Shown here piece by piece: positions 44,414 to 54,135 of a stretch of 64,000 bases of DNA. Below the pieces are notes generated by a model that worked only from the letters and a program-made list of their open reading frames with translations, was not told the origin of the DNA and did not search any database. The DNA lies in contig NZ_JADEKP010000003.1 in NCBI RefSeq assembly GCF_015234215.1, forward strand, positions 124,001 to 188,000, read 5' to 3'. The translations under genes and the position numbers were made by a program. Source of the stretch: Clostridium chrysemydis. GTDB taxonomy: Bacteria > Bacillota > Clostridia > Clostridiales > Clostridiaceae. The stretch's first letter is position 1. Each line of letters starts with the position of its first letter.

Positions 44414-45292
44414 TTAATATAATTCTTCTCTTAACTTTTCTAAAAACTTTTCAGCTTGGTTAGAAAAGGCATGATTTTTATTCCATACAAAGCTTAAAGA
44501 AGATTCTAATTTAGGGTAAAGTGGCTTAAAGCATAAGTTGCTATTTAGGCTTGTGTTTATCAGTTTATCTAAGCATAGTGCAAAGCCTACCCCTTCTTCT
44601 ACCATTAAAGAAGCATTAAATATAAGGTTGTAGGTTGAAACTATATTTAAATCGTCATAATCAAAGCCTAGCCAGCCTGAAAACTCGTTATGCACTAAAC
44701 TTTGCCTTGAAGTTATTAGGGGGATATCTATTAAATCTTCTTTTGTAATGTGTTTTTTAGAAGATAATAAACTATCCTTTGGCACTAAAAGGCCCCAAGT
44801 ATCTTTTAAGGGAAGTTTTATAAAGTCATACTTTTTTATATCTGAAGGCTCTATAAAAACACAAAAGTCTAGGATTCCTTTATCAAGTTTTTCTGTAATA
44901 TCGTCTGCATTGCCACTAAATAAATGAACCTTTATATTAGGGTAATCTTTTATAAGCTTTTTTGTGGCACGTGCAATTATTCTCATAGCATCAGTTTCGC
45001 CACAACCTATATAGATATCACCACAGATTAAATCCTTATTTGATAAAAAGTCTTTTTCAGTTTTATCTACTAAAGTTACTATCTCTTTAGCTCGCATTTG
45101 TAATAAAAAACCATCTTTTGTAAGGGATATATTTCTACTTCCTCTTTTAAAGAGAGTTGTATTTAATTCATCTTCTAATTGTTTTAATTGTCTAGATAAG
45201 GTAGGTTGCGTTATGTGAAGGGCATCAGCCGCTTTAGATATGCTACCTTCTTTTATTACTGTTAAAAAATATTTTAATAAGCGTATCTCCAT
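44414..45292 (-). CDS. LysR-family transcription regulator
   Basis: 292 aa. N-terminal HTH (EIRLLKYFLTVIKEGSISKA, ADALHITQPTLSRQLKQLE) and a two-lobed effector domain (about 90-290, IYIGCGETDAMRIIARATKK). It is divergent from the O-acetyltransferase gene with 151 bp between, the usual LysR layout, so it may control that gene. Effector unknown. Confidence 0.92.
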   Translation of the reverse strand: MEIRLLKYFLTVIKEGSISKAADALHITQPTLSRQLKQLEDELNTTLFKRGSRNISLTKDGFLLQMRAKEIVTLVDKTEKDFLSNKDLICGDIYIGCGETDAMRIIARATKKLIKDYPNIKVHLFSGNADDITEKLDKGILDFCVFIEPSDIKKYDFIKLPLKDTWGLLVPKDSLLSSKKHITKEDLIDIPLITSRQSLVHNEFSGWLGFDYDDLNIVSTYNLIFNASLMVEEGVGFALCLDKLINTSLNSNLCFKPLYPKLESSLSFVWNKNHAFSNQAEKFLEKLREELY

Positions 45293-45443
45293 TTTTAACT
45301 CCTAAATAAAATTATTTACTATAGATTATAACATTAAGTATGCTTAAAAGGCATAAAATGCTATTTAATATAGGTATTTGGTATCTTAAAGCTTAGATTT
45401 TATAATTAAGATAAGAAATATATAAGAGCTTTAGGAGGTTATT

Positions 45444-46004
45444 ATGTGCAAAGATTTAATTGAAAAAATAAATGAGAGAGATTTAATTCTTTATGACGAT
45501 CCAATATTTTCTGATATTAATAAGGTTTTAGAAAAGACTTTAAAGTTAACTTCAAAACTTAATTTAGGATATAAAAAGCCAGAAGAAATAAGAGAAATTT
45601 TAAAAGAGATTACAGGAAGGGAAATTAGTAACTCAGTTCAGGTTTTAACTCCCTTTAATACGGATTTTGGAGCAAATATAAAAATTGGGGAAGGGGTATT
45701 TATAAATAAGGGTTGTATGATAGTTGATTTAGGCGGAGTTGAGATAGAGGATAATGTTTTAATTGGACCTAGCGTGAATTTATTATCTGTAAATCATCCA
45801 ACTGATATTAAAAACCGTAGAGGTGTGATACTTAAAAAAGTAAGGATTAAAAAGAACGCTTGGATAGGGGCGTCAGTTACAGTTTGTCCTGGGGTAACTA
45901 TTGGTGAAAATTCTATTATAGGGGCAGGGAGTGTAGTTACTAAGGATGTTAAAGATAACTCTGTTTATGCTGGAGTACCTGCAAGATTTATTAAGAATAT
46001 ATAA
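45444..46004 (+). CDS. Maltose/galactoside-type O-acetyltransferase (left-handed beta-helix)
   Basis: 186 aa. N-terminal helical MAC domain (about 1-55) and hexapeptide repeats from about 70 (IKIGEGVFINKGCMIVDLGG, VLIGPSVNLLSVNHPTD with catalytic His, AWIGASVTVCPGVTIGENSI). It ends with VYAGVPARFIKNI. It transfers acetyl from acetyl-CoA to a sugar hydroxyl. AGGAGG precedes the ATG. Confidence 0.9.
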   Translation: MCKDLIEKINERDLILYDDPIFSDINKVLEKTLKLTSKLNLGYKKPEEIREILKEITGREISNSVQVLTPFNTDFGANIKIGEGVFINKGCMIVDLGGVEIEDNVLIGPSVNLLSVNHPTDIKNRRGVILKKVRIKKNAWIGASVTVCPGVTIGENSIIGAGSVVTKDVKDNSVYAGVPARFIKNI

Positions 46005-46105
46005 GGTTATGGGATTTTTAAATAAATTAAAAACGGATAGTATATAGTTTAAAAATAATAGTTATGGTATAATTTAACAGTAAATTGTTTTATGAAGGGA
46101 TTTTT

Positions 46106-46660
46106 ATGAGAGTAAGGTTTGAAAATAGTTTAGATGATTATAATAAGGCTCAATCTTTTTTCAGAGAAAAAATTGGGATAATAATATATTTACCATCGAT
46201 TGTATTTTGGATAGCAACTATATATCAAGGCATTATAACTTATGGAGAATATAAAAATAATAATATTGGTGGTGCTGAAAATTCATTAGAAGTTACTTTA
46301 GCAATGGGTTTTATTGCATTAATTTTCACCTTGATATTTAATAAAATATCGATTAGTAAGATATTTGAATTTAATTTAAAAAGGCAATTAAGATCTAACT
46401 ATGATATGTTATTAAAGGAAAAAGTTTTAGAGTTAAATGAAAATAATATTAGTTTGAAATTTATAAACGAAAAAGAGGTAATAATTAAATATATTGATAT
46501 AAAAGATGTATTTGAAAATGAAGACTCTTTGTATATAACTTTAAATTCACGTTTAGAAGAAGGAATATCAGGAGTTATAATCCCTAGTATGCACTTTAAG
46601 AATCAGTTGGAAAAAAATGAATTTATAAATATTATTAACAACAAGAGATCGCTAGCTTAA
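46106..46660 (+). CDS. YcxB-like membrane protein
   Basis: 184 aa from ATG 46106, placed 5 bp after GAAGGGA (an ATG at 46085 lacks a site). Two membrane helices (about 27-47 and 67-87) and a C-terminal soluble domain (KEKVLELNENNISLKFINEK, then SRLEEGISGVIIP) resembling YcxB domains. Function unknown; it is alone between unrelated genes. Confidence 0.65.
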   Translation: MRVRFENSLDDYNKAQSFFREKIGIIIYLPSIVFWIATIYQGIITYGEYKNNNIGGAENSLEVTLAMGFIALIFTLIFNKISISKIFEFNLKRQLRSNYDMLLKEKVLELNENNISLKFINEKEVIIKYIDIKDVFENEDSLYITLNSRLEEGISGVIIPSMHFKNQLEKNEFINIINNKRSLA

Positions 46661-46735
46661 TAAGTTGGGGATCTTAATTTATTTAAAATATTTAAAGAGG
46701 TATGGGAAATATTAAAAAGTAAAAGGGGTGAAGTT

Positions 46736-47302
46736 ATGAATAAGAAGAAAATAATTTCTATTTTTGTTTTGGGAGTTGTAGTTATATTTGGTGGTGTGTT
46801 ATTTAAGATTAAATCAAATGAGTTTATAAAAGATAGCAACACAATAGGAAGAGAGTTAAGTATAAAAAATGATAAAGCACATGCAAGTTATGAGGAAATA
46901 CCATCGTTAACAGTATTAAAATCTGAATCAGATTTAATTGTTGAAATTATAGGAACAGATACTATTGAAAATAGAGATTATAAAGATGTGCCAGTTAAAG
47001 TGAGTACTGTAAAAGTATCAGAAGTAATAAAAGGAGACATAAAAGAAAATGAAATTAAAATATTGCAGGATGCGGATTTAGATATAACTCCTAAAAAAGA
47101 TGAGAAATTATTAATGTTTTTAAAGAAAGGAACTGATAATAAGGATTGTTATATACCTGTAGGTGGAGGTCAAGGAATATACAAAATTATTGAGAATAAA
47201 AAAACAAATAATAGAACATTGGAAGCACTGTCTTTATATAATGAAAACATCTTAAATGATTTAAAGGGAAATTATGATGATTTGAAGAAATCATTTAAAT
47301 AA
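46736..47302 (+). CDS. Membrane-anchored exported protein, unknown
   Basis: 188 aa. One N-terminal helix (KKIISIFVLGVVVIFGGVLF) and an extracellular domain with a beta-rich pattern (SDLIVEIIGTDTIENRDYKD, then VSTVKVSEVIKGDIKENEIK) typical of small exported clostridial and bacillus proteins that contain an OB-like fold. GGGGTG precedes the ATG. I do not recognise a precise family. Confidence 0.65.
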   Translation: MNKKKIISIFVLGVVVIFGGVLFKIKSNEFIKDSNTIGRELSIKNDKAHASYEEIPSLTVLKSESDLIVEIIGTDTIENRDYKDVPVKVSTVKVSEVIKGDIKENEIKILQDADLDITPKKDEKLLMFLKKGTDNKDCYIPVGGGQGIYKIIENKKTNNRTLEALSLYNENILNDLKGNYDDLKKSFK

Positions 47303-47412
47303 AAATAACTTAAGGTTAATAAATATGAGATTACGTTAACTATAGTTCAATTGTTTTAAGGTAGAGTATTTGTTAGTATTTAATTAAAGAAAAAATAGTT
47401 GAGGTATGGGAT

Positions 47413-48453
47413 ATGAAGATAAATGAGATTATAAGAGAAAAGAGAAAATTAGAGAATTTAACTCAAGAACAATTAGCAGAAAAGTTAGGAATTTCAGCTC
47501 CCGCAGTTAATAAGTGGGAAAAGGGAAGTTGTTATCCAGATATAACTCTTTTACCAAGGTTAGCTAGGATATTAAAGTGTGATTTAAATACGCTACTGTC
47601 TTTTAAGGATGATTTAACAGATAAAGAAGTAGGAGATTTTGCAAATGAATTAGCAATAATTATAGGTGAGGAAGGCTTTAGCGTAGGATTTAATAAAGCT
47701 ATAGATAAAATTCAAGAGTATCAAACGTCAGACAAGCTAACTTTGACAGTTGCAACTATTTTGCAAGGAAGCTTAGTTATGTATGATGTAAAGGAAAAAG
47801 AAAGGTATGAAAATTATATTGAAGAGCTTTATATAAAGGTTTCTAATAGTGAAGATATTAATTTGAAAAATAGTGCTATATCTCTTTTAATTAGTAAATA
47901 TTTAGGGGCGAAAGATTATATTAAAGCACAAGAATATATAGATAAACTTCAAGATATCACTTACGATAAAAAGCAGCTACAAGGGAATCTTTACTTAAAT
48001 TCAAAGGAATATGAAAAAGCAGCTAAGCTTTTTGAAGGTAAATTATTATCTACAGCAAATGATATTATGATAAATCTTACTTCCTTGATTCAAATTGCCT
48101 TAAATGAAAATAGGGATAGTGATGCTTTAGATTATGCTAAAGTTTTAGAGGATACAACTAAGTTATATGATTTATGGGATTATAATTATTATTCAGCTTA
48201 TTCTATGATTTATATTAAGTTAAAAGATAAGGATAACTCTTTAAAATATATCGATAAGATGCTTAATTCTATGAAAGATGGGTTTAGCTTAGAAGAGTAT
48301 AAATTATACAAGAATGTTTATACTAAAAAGAGTGAAGTAGGTTTTAATGATAAAATGCTATCTTTAATGATAAGTAATTTAAAAAGTGATGATAGCTTAG
48401 AATTTTTAAGAGATACTAAAGAGTTTAATGAAACTTTAGATAAATATATATAG
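47413..48453 (+). CDS. XRE-family regulator with TPR-like C-terminus
   Basis: 346 aa. HTH_3 domain at 1-62 (INEIIREKRKLENLTQEQLA, EKLGISAPAVNKWEKGSCYP) and a helical repeat domain from about 75 to the end (AKDYIKAQEYIDKLQ, NSKEYEKAAKLFEGK). Such proteins often respond to peptides or nutritional state. GAGGT lies before the ATG. Target unknown; the lanthipeptide genes lie just beyond on the other strand. Confidence 0.85.
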   Translation: MKINEIIREKRKLENLTQEQLAEKLGISAPAVNKWEKGSCYPDITLLPRLARILKCDLNTLLSFKDDLTDKEVGDFANELAIIIGEEGFSVGFNKAIDKIQEYQTSDKLTLTVATILQGSLVMYDVKEKERYENYIEELYIKVSNSEDINLKNSAISLLISKYLGAKDYIKAQEYIDKLQDITYDKKQLQGNLYLNSKEYEKAAKLFEGKLLSTANDIMINLTSLIQIALNENRDSDALDYAKVLEDTTKLYDLWDYNYYSAYSMIYIKLKDKDNSLKYIDKMLNSMKDGFSLEEYKLYKNVYTKKSEVGFNDKMLSLMISNLKSDDSLEFLRDTKEFNETLDKYI

Positions 48454-48460
48454 ATAAATA

Positions 48461-48490
48461 AAAGTAGCGCTAAAAAGCACTACTTTTTTG
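48461..48490 (+). terminator. Terminator of the XRE gene
   Basis: AAAGTAGCGCT and AGCACTACTTTTTT pair with one mismatch and end in six T. Confidence 0.8.
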
Positions 48491-48578
48491 ACGTCTTTTG
48501 TAGTTTTATATTTAATATAAACTAACAGATTTTTTATGTAAGAGAAGGCTATCAAAAATGACAGCCAAACAAAAATGA

Positions 48579-48722
48579 TTAATAACAAACAGTATAGCCA
48601 GATCCAGAAGTACAAATGCTAAAAGATCTATAACCATCACTTTCAGATTCAATAGTTTCAGTTTCTGAAACTGTTTTTAAATCTAAGTCTAAATCCAAAT
48701 CTAAAGTTTCGTAAGTATTCAA
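48579..48722 (-). CDS. lanA: Lanthipeptide precursor (class I), 47 aa
   Basis: A TTG start at 48722 follows GGGAGGTG at ideal distance. The peptide has an acidic leader with LDLDLDLDL, resembling the FNLD-type motif read by class I LanB, and a Glu/Ser-rich stretch. Its leader ends in DGYR. The probable core is SFSICTSGSGYTVCY. Arg at -1 is typical of LanP cleavage. SFSIC-TSG parallels the lipid-II-binding ring A of nisin (SISLC-TPG). Two Cys and six Ser/Thr allow two rings. It lies 70 bp after lanC in the same direction, so it is the last gene of lanB-lanC-lanA. Confidence 0.85.
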   Translation of the reverse strand: MNTYETLDLDLDLDLKTVSETETIESESDGYRSFSICTSGSGYTVCY

Positions 48723-48791
48723 AAAAATCACCTCCCTTTATAAATAGTATTTAATTAAATTAAAAAATATTACTATAAAGGGTTTTAAAGT

Positions 48792-49669
48792 TTAATTAAT
48801 CAAAAATATTCGCTTAAATGAGTTACAATTAGGTGTTAAATAGTCCAATAAAGTCAATAATACGCCTAAGCTTCCATCAATTAAGCCAATATCATTTTTA
48901 TTAATAATATTTGTTTTTCCTAAGAGAACATTTTCTACATCATAGTTTTGAAAATTTAATATATAATTTGAATTATTAAAGGTCAATAATTCAGAGATAT
49001 ATTTATCTATAGTTAATTTATATAAATTTTTATTAGTATCTCTATACATTTCAGTAAGTATCATTATTAATCCACTTAAACCATGACAGATAGTTGGCGA
49101 AATTAATAGTAAATCTTTTGGTGATAAAGAGCACAATTTATTAAAGCATCGTAATGATAATTCAGAGCCTTCAGAGTCTTTTAATAAATTAGATGCAATA
49201 AAAATTGAACGTGCAATACTTGGACTACCATAGCACCAGCTGGCTCTATTTTTAACCTTAGATCTTTCAATTTTTTTAAATTCTCCTAGTGTTAATCGAC
49301 CATACCACCATATTCCTAATTCATTTTCATAATTATAAATCTTTAAAAAGTTTAATATATATTTTATAGATTCCTTTTGGCCTGGCATTTCAATACCATC
49401 TTTTAATGATAATGATAAAAAGGAAAGAGGACCAGATATCCCATGGGCCATACCTTGGTCTAAAAGTTCACATTTTTTATCTGAAATAACACCATCTTCA
49501 ATAAACTTATCATAAATAATAAAGAAATTAGGTAACATTGTTCCATTGTAATTAAATTCTTCTGTAAGAGATAATAATGTTTTAATGATATCTTTTAATA
49601 TATTATTATTATCAAAAGATTTATTTAATTCTAACAAAACTGTTCCAATGCCTGTTAATCCACCGATTA
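48792..49669 (-). CDS. lanC: Lanthionine cyclase LanC, 3' exon
   Basis: This is the part of lanC after the group II intron. Joined to the 5' exon, it gives one 436-aa protein reading TYD-LIGGLTGIGTVLLELNKS across the junction. It contains the zinc ligands of LanC: Cys in ASWCYGSPS and Cys-His in TICHGLSGLI, plus QGMAHGISGP. LanC adds Cys thiols to dehydrated Ser/Thr to close lanthionine rings. If the intron is not spliced, translation of this part would need an internal start, for example TTG 49637, and would lack the N-terminal third. Confidence 0.88.
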
Positions 49670-50385
49670 ATAGGAATAGGTAAAAATTTGAGATTATCTC
49701 CTTTTTTTCCCCTCCTCCACACCGTACATGAAACTTTCATCTCATACGGCGTTCCATCAATTAAATAATTAATTGACTAGTGGCTATCCCTCCATTTGTT
49801 TTAGCAAACTTCAAAGGTACTATGCCACCGCTTTCACTGATATAAAAACAAGTTATACCAAAGGATTTCCTTGTTAACACTTCATAGTAAATAAGTACTC
49901 TGTGTTATCAGATTACCACGTTCCAATAATTCTATCCTTAACATATATCCTTAGGTAATTCTTATAGGCCTGCTTGCTTTAAAACCGCCTTTAACAGTAA
50001 TAAGGTTTTTCATAACGATAACTTTTACTAAACCTTACAAGCGCTACCAATAGGTAGTTAAAGCATTTCTACTTTAATACTTTCTAGACCTGTACATTCA
50101 GAAATTTTGTCAGTCATATTTGACATTCTTACCATAGATATTTTATGGACTCCCGACCTATATTACACTCGACCACCTCTGGTTCGCATTTCCTGAAATT
50201 AATCTTAGGGTGTAATCTTAGTCGACTTCACCGAGCTTATAACCAAACTTTTCTTATTAAAAATTTAGCTATTCGGAGTATTAGAGAAGCCCTTAAGGGC
50301 GTTACCCCTTCATTTGACTTTTCAAATTATTAGTTCTATTAATAAGTATTAATGGCTAATCTTTTAAATTAGCAACGTGTCGCAC
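49670..50385 (-). mobile_element. ORF-less group II intron within lanC (716 bp)
   Basis: On the minus strand it begins GTGCGACACG, the usual group II 5' end. Near the 3' end it shows domain V (CGCCGTATGAGATGAAAGTT with the returning strand TCATGTACGGTGT), then a domain VI-like hairpin and a final CTAT, so it ends AY. It has no reverse transcriptase/maturase ORF and is visibly richer in GC than its surroundings. Only this pair of ends (50385 and 49670) restores the lanC frame. It is inserted in transcription direction, as needed for splicing. Splicing would need a maturase supplied in trans. Confidence 0.9.
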
Positions 50386-50818
50386 AATCATAAGTATAGT
50401 AAGTTGGCGGATTTGTATTAATGAATTTTTTAATATATTTTTCTGCTTCTTTAGTTAATAGATAATTTAAACTCTTTATGAGCGAATTATATCTTTTGCA
50501 GTTGTCTGAAACACGGTAAATAGAGTATAAAATTCCAGACAAACCAATGCTTAGAGAACCATCAATATATCCATTTTTTTCGATTTCTTTTTTCATTTTT
50601 AAAACATATTTATAAGCAATATCTAAAGGTTCTTCATCTTTCAAAAAATTACTAACTTCAGCTAAAAAAATCAAAATGGAAGGGTATCCATTAACTAGAG
50701 ATAATCGCTCAACAGAGGAATTGATAAGGTTTTCCTCTAAAAAAGTATCTATAGAATTTATATCTTTTATTTGGTTATAAGATTTTTCAATTATATTTTT
50801 AATAGCTGAATCAAACAT
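50386..50818 (-). CDS. lanC: Lanthionine cyclase LanC, 5' exon
   Basis: 433 nt from ATG 50818, which overlaps the lanB stop (ATGTTTGA) and has AAAGGAG 8 bp upstream; an ATG at 50854 inside lanB is less likely. It encodes the first LanC alpha-toroid repeats (MFDSAIKNIIEKSYNQIK, SLSIGLSGILYSIYRVSD) and ends in THE family-typical tYYxYD segment just at the intron. Read through the intron it would stop after CATRC, giving a truncated protein. Confidence 0.88.
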
Positions 50819-53800
50819 TTTTTTTAGCTCCTTTTTTAAAGAATTTAAGAGCATATAAACAATGCCTTACAGTTGCAAATATTTCTTTTTCTTTATTTCT
50901 ATCAGTTCCGAGAACTCTATTACAAAGCATGTGAAAGGAACTGAAAATAATATTTAACTTTGTATTATAAAGGTTATCAGTGTTATCTATTTCATTAATT
51001 TTATCAAAGTAGTCCTTAGTAGATTTATTTTGTAGTGTAAGCAAGTTATATATATCTAATCCGCCTTTCTCAGATCTAAGACCATTCCAATCATCATCAG
51101 AATTACAAACTTTTAATAAATATTTTCTATTTTTTTGAAAAAAATCTCTCAATTCATTTTTATTTGAAATAGTATCAAAAATAGATAATTGATCCTCAAA
51201 TTCTATTTCGCATGATTCCATAATATTTATTAAATTTAATACAACAAAAATATCTGTATTAAATGAGGATTGTTTTTGTTCTTTTAAGTTAAAGAAGCTT
51301 TCTATAGCAGAAGATTGATCGCTAAAAAAAGTTTCTGCAGCGTCTATAGTTAAAGGACCACCATATCTTTCAATTTCTCTTACATATGAATCAAGTGAAA
51401 TATTATTTAGTATTTTATTTTCTAGTAGAAATTTTGTCCAAACACTTAACTCATTTAAGATTACTTTCGATGATTCTTTGCTTTGAGATTTTAGTCTAAG
51501 CCTTATATGGCTTCCATTTTCATCATATCGTATAAAAAAATGTTTTTCTAAAGAATTAGTAGATTTTAAATTATCGATTAATTGTTTTATATAAATGCCT
51601 ATTATTTCACCTTGTTTTTTGGAATTACAATAAAGTTTTAAATAAATCCAATTATCTAATATATTAGTGTTTCTATTAGTATCAAAGCTACTAACTAAAC
51701 TTCGTTTAGTTGTTAAGTCACTTTGAGTCGGAAAGAGTTTCAAATTTTTATTAATATTATTTTTTTCAAAACTTGTATAATTTTTATATGCTATAGTAGT
51801 AATTTCAGTTATATAACTTTGATCATTTATAGATAACCAATTTGAAAAGGAGTCAAACTCAAATTCTGTAAGAACACATTTATTTTTTTTATTTATTTGG
51901 TTTAAAATATCTTTTATAGAAGATGAATCTTCTAGATTAATGAGAGTTCTATTATCTGATTCAGTTATATAAACTAAATTTGGGATATTAAGTTCTATTC
52001 TTTTTTTAGAAAATTCTTTAGAAAAGTTTTCTAAGTTGTAAGGATCTGTAAAGCTTGTTTTAAATAGATTCCAAGTTGCTGTACGTAGCACTGTATTTTT
52101 ATATTTTATTCTAGGGACAAAGGTAAACTTATTTAATAAATCATACGTTATAAAGCTAAAAGGTTCTCGTACTTGTCTATAATTACAAACCTCCCTTAAA
52201 AATCTATAAACATTACAGCCTTGCTGGTAGTTAAGCATATGATTAGATGAGATTATAATGCGTTTGTTTAGCGATTTACTCTTTAAATAGAATAAATTAT
52301 TTTCTACACCAACTAAAATATCATCAATATGAATTCTTGTTTTTTCATTGCTAACTGGAACTAAAATATTTACAAAATAATCCCTAAAGATATTAGAAAA
52401 TGTTATATTGCCATTACGGCCTTTAATAGGTGCAGCTATTATTTCTGCATTTAATGTGTCTTCATATAATTCTGCTTCACGTTTCAATACCTCTTTTTCG
52501 ATGTTTGATAAATTCAATACATCATTAAAACGACCGAAAGATTTGCCAGCTCCAGGAGAACCAAGGTTTGGAGCTATCGTTAGAGTATAATTACCATTTT
52601 CTAAGTCATTACTAGTTAAAGAGGAGAGTAGAAAATTTATCTCTAGTGAATCGAGATATTCTTCAGATTTATATGAAGTTTCTTTAAAATTAATTAAATC
52701 GGAATCATTTATAAAAACATCAGTGTTCTTAGCTAATGCCTCTGTAATTTTAAGCATTAAGAAATCTCTCTTTTTTAAATCTTCATTATTTATACTATTG
52801 AAGAAAATAGGATTACTTGATGGTGGGTTTGTATAGTCAGAAGGGGAGCCTATCCCAAAATCTTCATTTAGTAGTTCTAAAACAGGGATTTCTCGATAAA
52901 TTCCATATTTTTCGAGGAATTTATTTACGTGGTCTCTCATTTGATTATTATAGTTATTTGTAAGAGATAGTATAGAAAGCGCATCTATAACATCTTTTAT
53001 TTCATCTTTAATAAAATTTGGAATGGTTACTTTAAATTGATTTTTATAGTTAACATTTATAAATTTATCATCATCACTGAAATATTTCATTTTGGAATAT
53101 ATTTTTTCTAATATAGAAGTTCCAAAGCCAAATGCAGAGTTATTATATTCGTAAAATAATTTATCAATATCTTCTAGAATTGGTAAGTCATAAAAATTTA
53201 CAGAATAATGATGGAGTTTATCTATAAGATCTTTTAATGGGTTATTGGTATCAAATGTAGGTCTAAGGTCAGTATATAGATATTCTTCTGATAATAAATT
53301 AAGTATAAAATTTTCAATGCGATTAGAATCTAATTTATTGTTTAATTCTTTTAAAGTATCCACTAAATCATTATATTTAATCCCATTTTTAGACTTTTCC
53401 AAGATAGCAGATATATAGGGAGAGTTTTTAATGCTTGTAATCTCTAAAGTGTTAGAGTCCGAATCATTTTTTTGAGAGTATTTTGGGGAATAATAATTTA
53501 TAATACGATTTCCAATACTGAATAAAGCTTCATTAGAAAATAAGGTAACATTTTTTAAATTCCCGTGTAACTCTATAGTTTTTACAACTTTCATAATCCA
53601 CTTATAATCAGGGCTTATATGTTTTGTTTGATTATAAGTATTTGAATTAAATTCGCACTTGGTGTCTTTAAAATTCCCTAAAGAGACTCCAGCAAATAAT
53701 CCAAATGGAGTTGCTCTAGTGCATTGCCTTACATAATATTTTTTAATAGAGTTTTTTAAAGCTGAATCAAATTTTACATTTTTTCTTTTGTAGTTAGATA

Positions 53801-53957
53801 TAGTTTCGTGAAGGTTATAACTTGAGATTAAAATTCCTTCTTCTAATAAATTATCATAATAATTTTCCTCACTTTTTGAAGTATTAGAATTATTTAAAAA
53901 GGTACTATAAGATTTTAGGGGAGTTCTTAGCAAAAATACATCACTTAATGAATACAT
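50811..53957 (-). CDS. lanB: Lantibiotic dehydratase LanB (class I)
   Basis: 1048 aa, full length for LanB. The N-terminal glutamylation domain (to about 750) starts with LLRTPLKSYSTF and has RQCTRATPFGLFAGVSLG and PNLGSPGAGKSFGRF. The C-terminal SpaB_C elimination domain starts near 760 (NWIYLKLYCNSKKQGEIIG, HFFIRYDENGSHIRLRLK). It uses glutamyl-tRNA to dehydrate Ser/Thr in the precursor. AGGAG precedes the ATG. It is the first gene of the leftward lanB-lanC-lanA unit. No lanT, lanP or lanFEG gene is adjacent. Confidence 0.93.
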   Translation of the reverse strand: MYSLSDVFLLRTPLKSYSTFLNNSNTSKSEENYYDNLLEEGILISSYNLHETISNYKRKNVKFDSALKNSIKKYYVRQCTRATPFGLFAGVSLGNFKDTKCEFNSNTYNQTKHISPDYKWIMKVVKTIELHGNLKNVTLFSNEALFSIGNRIINYYSPKYSQKNDSDSNTLEITSIKNSPYISAILEKSKNGIKYNDLVDTLKELNNKLDSNRIENFILNLLSEEYLYTDLRPTFDTNNPLKDLIDKLHHYSVNFYDLPILEDIDKLFYEYNNSAFGFGTSILEKIYSKMKYFSDDDKFINVNYKNQFKVTIPNFIKDEIKDVIDALSILSLTNNYNNQMRDHVNKFLEKYGIYREIPVLELLNEDFGIGSPSDYTNPPSSNPIFFNSINNEDLKKRDFLMLKITEALAKNTDVFINDSDLINFKETSYKSEEYLDSLEINFLLSSLTSNDLENGNYTLTIAPNLGSPGAGKSFGRFNDVLNLSNIEKEVLKREAELYEDTLNAEIIAAPIKGRNGNITFSNIFRDYFVNILVPVSNEKTRIHIDDILVGVENNLFYLKSKSLNKRIIISSNHMLNYQQGCNVYRFLREVCNYRQVREPFSFITYDLLNKFTFVPRIKYKNTVLRTATWNLFKTSFTDPYNLENFSKEFSKKRIELNIPNLVYITESDNRTLINLEDSSSIKDILNQINKKNKCVLTEFEFDSFSNWLSINDQSYITEITTIAYKNYTSFEKNNINKNLKLFPTQSDLTTKRSLVSSFDTNRNTNILDNWIYLKLYCNSKKQGEIIGIYIKQLIDNLKSTNSLEKHFFIRYDENGSHIRLRLKSQSKESSKVILNELSVWTKFLLENKILNNISLDSYVREIERYGGPLTIDAAETFFSDQSSAIESFFNLKEQKQSSFNTDIFVVLNLINIMESCEIEFEDQLSIFDTISNKNELRDFFQKNRKYLLKVCNSDDDWNGLRSEKGGLDIYNLLTLQNKSTKDYFDKINEIDNTDNLYNTKLNIIFSSFHMLCNRVLGTDRNKEKEIFATVRHCLYALKFFKKGAKKNV

Positions 53958-54084
53958 AGTTAATCTCCTTTTTGTATAATATTAAATACATTTTACCAAT
54001 TATTGTAAAAATATGAAAGGCAAATAAAATTTTAATTTAGATATATGTTTTTTAATAGGTATGAAAGTAACAAAATTTTATAAG

Positions 54085-54116
54085 AAAAGCCCCATGTAAA
54101 TTTACATGGAGCTTTT
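54085..54116. terminator. Terminator after dhaM
   Basis: AAAAGCCCCATGTAAA pairs with TTTACATGGAGCTTTT with one mismatch; T run on both strands. Confidence 0.85.
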
Positions 54117-54135
54117 AATAATACTATAAAATTTT

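Noticed and set aside
50145-50333. 62-codon plus-strand frame inside the intron
   Set aside because: It is opposite to the intron's direction and shows no reverse-transcriptase motif; structured intron RNA explains the sequence.
49670-50385. Insertion sequence
   Set aside because: No transposase frame, no terminal inverted repeats and no target duplication are visible.
48792-50854. lanC as a frameshifted or split pseudogene
   Set aside because: The inserted DNA has group II intron ends and a domain V, and removing it restores frame and family sequence exactly, so an intron explains it better.
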